A stretch of 64,000 nt of DNA from an uncultured Porphyromonadaceae bacterium (lineage in GTDB: Bacteria; Bacteroidota; Bacteroidia; Bacteroidales; Muribaculaceae), in assembly GCA_900541835.1 (NCBI GenBank), contig UQLL01000003.1:71840-135839 (forward strand), given 5' to 3'. Position numbers and translations under genes: made by a program. Under the pieces are notes generated by a model. That model had not been told where the DNA came from, ran no database searches, and saw only the letters and a program-made list of their open reading frames with translations. This document shows, in pieces, positions 63,929 through 64,000 of this stretch (the stretch's first letter is position 1; each line of letters begins with the position of its first letter).

Positions 63929-64000
63929 CTTGTTTTCGTTTATATATATGGGAGGTTCTATTATTTGATTTTTCAGACTGGCGCATCGAGACAGAACCTC

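Overview
The window is a GC-rich chromosomal segment of a Bacteroidota bacterium, most likely a gut-type Bacteroidales. The signs are a SusC/SusD system, several proteins with type IX secretion (T9SS) C-terminal sorting domains, a PorE-like T9SS lipoprotein, a MurF-alanine racemase fusion, and promoters of the Bacteroidota form TTTG-N19-21-TAnnTTTG. Anaerobic redox genes (hybrid cluster protein, rubrerythrin) fit an obligate anaerobe. The family cannot be fixed from this sequence alone. No rRNA, tRNA or CRISPR array was seen.

Layout. 1-7.95 kb: a head-to-tail array of eight secreted RCC1-repeat (seven-bladed propeller) genes; the first is cut by the window edge and the third is interrupted by an in-frame TAG. 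Two more RCC1 paralogues lie on the minus strand at 22.3-24.4 kb. 7.97-13.7 kb (minus): MATE transporter, adenylate kinase, hypoxanthine phosphoribosyltransferase, family 2 glycosyltransferase, B12-type radical SAM protein, DUF2461. 13.7-17 kb: PorE-like lipoprotein, a 341-bp MITE-like element with terminal inverted repeats, and a GSCFA gene carrying a palindrome inside its reading frame. 17.1-21.6 kb: a lower-GC block with a frameshifted MATE gene, DUF488, cupin, Hcp and a Nim-like flavoprotein. 21.6-31.3 kb: lipoprotein, two RCC1 genes, C69 dipeptidase, a 1446-residue GLUG surface protein and rubrerythrin. The dipeptidase and GLUG genes diverge from a symmetric promoter pair over one perfect palindrome.

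31.8-39 kb: an outer-membrane barrel-like protein, lipoproteins, and a unit of two DUF4836-like lipoproteins with a translationally coupled FtsX-type ABC transporter. 39.1-46.7 kb: a SusC-SusD-SusE-SusF operon without adjacent glycoside hydrolases and with a long structured leader. 46.9-56.3 kb: T9SS cargo, namely a 1510-residue adhesin-like protein followed by a three-gene operon of an S74-chaperone protein, a gingipain-like (C25) protease and a small CTD protein. The last two genes are mosaic in base composition. 56.4-64 kb: MFS exporter, HdeD-like membrane protein, small lipoprotein, MurF-Alr, two zinc-ribbon membrane proteins, a decayed outer-membrane barrel gene and an ECF-type sigma factor.

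Most of the window therefore encodes cell-surface and secreted proteins. PorE plausibly helps export the CTD-bearing proteins. The RCC1 family lacks an obvious CTD and probably leaves the cytoplasm by the general secretion route. The most unusual features are the expanding RCC1 array, the S74/C25/CTD operon, the divergent palindromic promoter and the MITE-like element.
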